In this document: positions 60,784 through 64,000 of the stretch, piece after piece
How positions within the stretch are numbered: position 1 is the stretch's first letter
Layout: each line of letters begins with the position of its first letter
Assembly: GCA_014323865.1 (NCBI GenBank)
Contig: JACONG010000010.1
Location: 62,001-126,000, forward strand
DNA length: 64,000 nucleotides
Direction of reading: 5' to 3'
DNA from: Rhodospirillales bacterium
GTDB lineage: Bacteria; Pseudomonadota; Alphaproteobacteria; SP197
Notes under the pieces: generated by a model
What the model was told of the DNA's origin: nothing
The model's input: only the letters and a program-made list of their open reading frames with translations
Database searches by the model: none
Translations under genes and position numbers: made by a program

Positions 60784-62868
60784 ATGACCGATCAGACCAG
60801 CGACGACTACGTCCTCGAGATCGACAATATCGGGATCTCGTACTTCACCCGGATCGGCGAGATCCCGGCGGTGCCCGATTTCTCGCTCAGGCTGAAGCGC
60901 GGCGAGAGCTACGGCCTCGTCGGCGAGTCCGGTTGCGGCAAATCCACGGTTGCCATGGCGATCATGAACTACCTTGGCCGGAACGGCGGCATCGTGAAGG
61001 GCTCGATCAAATTCGAGGGCCGGGACATGTCGACCATGTCGCAGGAGGAGTTGCGGGACATTCGCGGCTCCAAGATCGCCATGGTCTACCAGGAACCGAT
61101 GAGCGCGCTGAACCCCAGCCTGACCATCGGCACCCAGCTCAAGGAAGTGCTCGTCATCCACGAGGGACTCTCCGACAAACAGGCCTATGAGCGTTGTGTC
61201 CAGATGCTGCGCGACGTCAACATGCCCGACCCCGACAAGGTCATGGCGCGTTACCCGCACCAGATCTCGGGCGGTCAGCAGCAGCGTGTCGTCATCGCCA
61301 TGGCGATGCTCTCGAACCCGTCGCTCCTCCTGCTCGACGAGCCCACCACGGCGCTCGACGTGACGGTCGAGGCGACGGTGATCGACCTGATCGCGAACCT
61401 GCGTGAGAAGTACAACACCACGCTGCTCTACATCAGCCACAATCTCGGTCTGATCGTGAAGGTCTGCGACCGGGTCGGCGTGATGTATTCGGGTTCGATG
61501 GTGGAAGAGGGCACGATCGACGAGCTCTTCAAGAAGACCCGTCATCCTTACACCTTCGGCCTCTTCGACTGCATCCCGACACTTGGGGCCGACAAGCACG
61601 CGCGCACGCTGGAGCCGATCCCCGGTCAGGTCTCGTTGCCGCATGAGCGGCCCCCGGGGTGTGCCTTCGGCCCGCGTTGCAAGTATTTCAAGCCGGGCGT
61701 GTGCGATCAGGGCGAGATTCCGATCGAACACCTGGATGGCAGCTCCACCCATCGCGCCCGGTGCCTGCGTGTGGACGAGATCGAACATGTCGCGTCCGAA
61801 GCCGGCAGCGAGGTCGACGTCTCCGAAGGTGAAGCCGTTCTCGACATCAACGAGATGAGCAAGTTCTACGAGATCTCGGACATGTCGCTTGCCGCGCTCT
61901 TCAAGGGCGAGAGCAAGCATTACGTGAAGGCAAACGAGAAGCTGAACTTCGAGGCCCAGCGCGGCCGCACGGTGGCAATTGTGGGTGAGTCCGGCTGCGG
62001 CAAGTCGACCTTCGCCAAGGTGCTGACCGGTCTCGAGACCGCGACCGACGGCGAAATCATGTTCGAAGGCACGAACATCGGCGTGATCCCGGCGCAGAAG
62101 CGTGACCCCAAGCTGATCCGTGCCTTGCAGATGGTCTTCCAGAACCCGGACGGCACACTCAACCCGAGCCATTCGGTCGGTCATTGCATCGGCCGCGTGA
62201 TCAAGAAGTTCGGCATCGAGCAGGATCCCGGGAAGATCCGCGATCGCGTCGGCGACATGCTCGAGATCGTGCGCCTGCCGCGGGCCTTCATCACCCGCAA
62301 GCCGCGCCAGCTTTCGGGCGGGCAGAAGCAGCGTATCGCTGTGGCTCGCGCCTTCGCCGGCAACCCGAGCATGGTGATCGCCGACGAGCCGGTCTCCGCG
62401 CTCGACGTGTCGGTGCAGGCTGCCGTGATCAACCTGCTGAACGACGTGCAGAAGCAGTACAACACGACTCTGCTCTTCATCAGCCACGACCTTTCGGTCG
62501 TGCGTTTCATCTCCGATGAGATCGTCGTGATGTATCTCGGCCAGATCATGGAATCGGGTGCCGCCGACAAAATCTTCGATCCGCCGTATCACCCGTATAC
62601 GGAGGCGCTGCTCTCGGCCGTGCCGATCCCGGATCCGGATATTGAGCAGAAGCGCATTCGTCTCGAAGGCGAGATGCCGTCGGTGCTGAACCCGCCGTCG
62701 GGCTGCCGCTTCTCGACCCGCTGTCCGCGCTATCTCGGCAAGCTTTGCGACGAGCAGGAACCGCCCAACCAGGATGTCGGCGACGGCCACGTCATCAAGT
62801 GCCACATCCCGCTGCGCGAGCTGGCCCAGGTCGAGCCCATCTTCCACCAGAAGGACGCGGCGGAGTAA
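60784..62868 (+). CDS. Fused dual ATP-binding protein of an oligopeptide-type ABC transporter (DppD-DppF fusion)
   Basis: 694 residues from ATG 60784. Two nucleotide-binding domains in one chain: Walker A GESGCGKST at 47-55 and again near 401-409; signatures ISGGQQQRVV near 160 and LSGGQKQRIA near 512; Walker B LLLLDEPTTALD and MVIADEPVSALD. Each half ends with the Cys-containing oligopeptide-binding extension (FGPRCKYFKPGVC; FSTRCPRYLGKLC). No substrate-binding protein gene is next to it. Confidence 0.94.
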   Translation: MTDQTSDDYVLEIDNIGISYFTRIGEIPAVPDFSLRLKRGESYGLVGESGCGKSTVAMAIMNYLGRNGGIVKGSIKFEGRDMSTMSQEELRDIRGSKIAMVYQEPMSALNPSLTIGTQLKEVLVIHEGLSDKQAYERCVQMLRDVNMPDPDKVMARYPHQISGGQQQRVVIAMAMLSNPSLLLLDEPTTALDVTVEATVIDLIANLREKYNTTLLYISHNLGLIVKVCDRVGVMYSGSMVEEGTIDELFKKTRHPYTFGLFDCIPTLGADKHARTLEPIPGQVSLPHERPPGCAFGPRCKYFKPGVCDQGEIPIEHLDGSSTHRARCLRVDEIEHVASEAGSEVDVSEGEAVLDINEMSKFYEISDMSLAALFKGESKHYVKANEKLNFEAQRGRTVAIVGESGCGKSTFAKVLTGLETATDGEIMFEGTNIGVIPAQKRDPKLIRALQMVFQNPDGTLNPSHSVGHCIGRVIKKFGIEQDPGKIRDRVGDMLEIVRLPRAFITRKPRQLSGGQKQRIAVARAFAGNPSMVIADEPVSALDVSVQAAVINLLNDVQKQYNTTLLFISHDLSVVRFISDEIVVMYLGQIMESGAADKIFDPPYHPYTEALLSAVPIPDPDIEQKRIRLEGEMPSVLNPPSGCRFSTRCPRYLGKLCDEQEPPNQDVGDGHVIKCHIPLRELAQVEPIFHQKDAAE

Positions 62869-62879
62869 CGCCAAGCTTG

Positions 62880-63560
62880 TCGACCGCCCCGCTCCTCGCC
62901 TCGCGAGTCGGGCGGCGACAGGGTCGTGGCGCTGGACGTCGTCTGGGCGCAGCATTCCCATTCGTACTGGACCGCAAGTGTTTTCATCTGGTTTGCGAGA
63001 GAGGCCCCCAGGTTGTCCTCAAGCACGGCGATCAATGAGTCCCTGATCTCTTCGGCCGATCGATAGTCGTCGCCTTGCGGCACTTCGCGATCGGGATCGA
63101 CGAAGGGGTCGGATGGCTGGCAGGTGCGGGCAAGATAGAGCGTCGACAGGGCTTCGACGGGTTTTTCCTGAGCCATGTACATGCCGCCTGCATAAGGCGC
63201 GTCCGAAGATCCGTGTCTCGCCAATCTTGAGAGCATGCGGAGTCCGATCTCCTGATCGATGGCGTTGGACCGGTAGGTCAGGCAGGTCAAGCCTCAGAAC
63301 AGCGGAAGGAACGCGTTGCATGCAAGTCTTCGGCGATGACATTCTCAAGCCTTGTCACATCCACGCGGCCGTCGGCTCGGAGTTCATCGAGAACATTGCC
63401 TTCGGAACCCGGTGCGAGATAGTGGTCATCATGGGTGCATGGGACCTGGGCTCGTGCCGAAGCGAGCGACGCCGATAGCAGCATCAACAGCAGGGCCAGG
63501 ACGGACGTGCGACGAGGCTGTCGCCAGCCGCCGAGAGCCTGGTTTGCCGGGCTGGCCGGT
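62880..63560 (-). pseudogene. Hypothetical secreted protein, frameshifted
   Basis: Minus-strand: a signal peptide RRTSVLALLLMLLSASLASA at about 63525-63465 leads into DDHYLAPGSEGNVLDELRAD and a stop at 63287; one base over, the frame carries on as TYRSNAIDQEIGLRMLSRLA, YMAQEKPVEALSTLYLARTC and EEIRDSLIAVLEDNLGA down to about 62900. Together they look like one helical, Sel1/TPR-like secreted protein broken by a single frameshift near 63290, but I cannot name the family, and the first part lacks an ATG. Two separate small genes are a less likely reading. Confidence 0.45.
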
Positions 63561-63800
63561 GGTCTGGTTGAATATCTGGAGTGTTCCTTTTGCCGTGACA
63601 CGCGAGGGGAATGTCACTCCGGCCCGATACAACCGCTGGCACCCGGTGCATTCTCAATGTCGGCCTGACGCGGGTCGTTTTCCAACGCATTGCGTCGTTC
63701 ACGGGACAAACGGGGTTGGCTACCCTCGTTAGCTTGCGCCGCCTTTTCGGCTGTGGTCGAAAGGTTCGTCTTCGTTGGGGCGATCGGCGTAGAAGCTGCC

Positions 63801-64000
63801 ATGAAGTATTCGATCTTCAGCCTGCTCAGGCAGGCTCGCGACTATCACAAGAACTGGCCCCAGGCTTGGCGCAGTCCAGAGCCGAAGCCGGCCTATGATG
63901 TCATCATCATCGGTGGCGGCGGTCATGGTCTGGCGACGGCCTACTACCTTGCCAAGGAACACGGCATCACCAATGTCGCGGTCCTGGAGAAGGGCTGGCT
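63801..64000 (+). CDS. soxB: Sarcosine oxidase beta subunit, N-terminal part
   Basis: 66 residues visible, running off the right edge. ATG 63801; [20 protein letters not shown] and [20 protein letters not shown] with [14 protein letters not shown] are the well conserved N-terminus of heterotetrameric sarcosine oxidase SoxB, including the FAD-binding GGGGHG. It oxidises sarcosine to glycine and passes the one-carbon unit to THF. The 240 bases before it hold no gene and no glycine riboswitch that I can recognise. Confidence 0.92.
   Translation, partial: MKYSIFSLLRQARDYHKNWPQAWRSPEPKPAYDVIIIGGGGHGLATAYYLAKEHGITNVAVLEKGW

Noticed and set aside
60733-62961. 742-codon open frame antisense to the fused ABC ATPase
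   Set aside because: Composition rich in His, Arg and Asp without domains; it mirrors the codon structure of the plus-strand gene, which has all ABC motifs.
63560-63800. Glycine riboswitch before soxB
   Set aside because: No tandem aptamer-like conserved core seen by eye; not supported.

Overview
The window is GC-rich (about 65 percent by eye) and carries a housekeeping block whose order is typical of Alphaproteobacteria: yebC-ruvCAB-ybgC-tolQRAB-pal-cpoB-tilS-ftsH-folP-glmM. Together with an RpoH sigma-32, an alphaproteobacterial-type FolP with an N-terminal extension, TTG starts on tolQ and ftsH, a DUF6476/rluD pair and an aa3-type oxidase subunit IV, this points to an alphaproteobacterium, probably Rhodospirillales-like. 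That placement is inference from gene content, not from a marker phylogeny.

Layout. 1-14080: Holliday-junction resolution genes, the Tol-Pal envelope complex with its thioesterase and CpoB, then tilS, ftsH, folP and glmM, nearly all on the plus strand with 1-20 base overlaps or gaps. A degenerate second copy of the Pal C-terminus sits between cpoB and tilS. 14081-26500: mixed genes (AraC-type DNA repair methyltransferase, PhzF, alcohol dehydrogenase-like, purA, M24 peptidase, rpoH, rluD, tRNA-Glu, VanZ-like, SprT-like) with several broken genes. 25551-28902: a three-gene minus-strand cluster of transglutaminase, alpha-E protein and circularly permuted ATP-grasp. 28974-36079: FAD oxidoreductase, one AT-rich gene for a SLAM-like outer-membrane protein that looks acquired, a methyltransferase, a secreted peptidoglycan-binding-like protein, a collapsed dihydropyrimidinase and diaminopropionate ammonia-lyase. 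36240-44976: aldo/keto reductase, two tandem FAD amine-oxidase paralogs, a small SLOG-type protein, an oxidase subunit IV, a large mechanosensitive channel, a GlxA-type regulator and an ADP-ribosylglycohydrolase.

45466-54451 is the most interesting region: a corrinoid-dependent one-carbon system. On the minus strand lie a corrinoid protein, DUF1638, a 'virulence factor' domain protein, two MetF-like reductases flanking a separate MTHFR C-terminal domain protein, a methyltetrahydrofolate:corrinoid methyltransferase and a ferredoxin-ASKHA corrinoid reactivator. A non-pyrrolysine MttB-family methyltransferase is transcribed divergently. The inferred flow is: methylated substrate (unknown quaternary amine or betaine) -> methyl-corrinoid -> methyl-THF -> methylene-THF. 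A sarcosine oxidase beta gene starts at the right edge (63801) and an intact oligopeptide-type ABC transporter lacking a binding protein precedes it, which fits catabolism of N-methylated compounds.

54452-58830 is dominated by wreckage (EamA transporter, two phytanoyl-CoA dioxygenase-like fragments counting the one at 44980-45436, M55 peptidase, Old Yellow Enzyme, FAD oxidoreductase) between three intact genes: an ArsI-like dioxygenase with a divergent ArsR regulator, and a DMSP-lyase-family cupin. Many broken genes in this window retain both ends but have lost the middle, and several intergenic regions contain short 11-14 bp tandem duplications.
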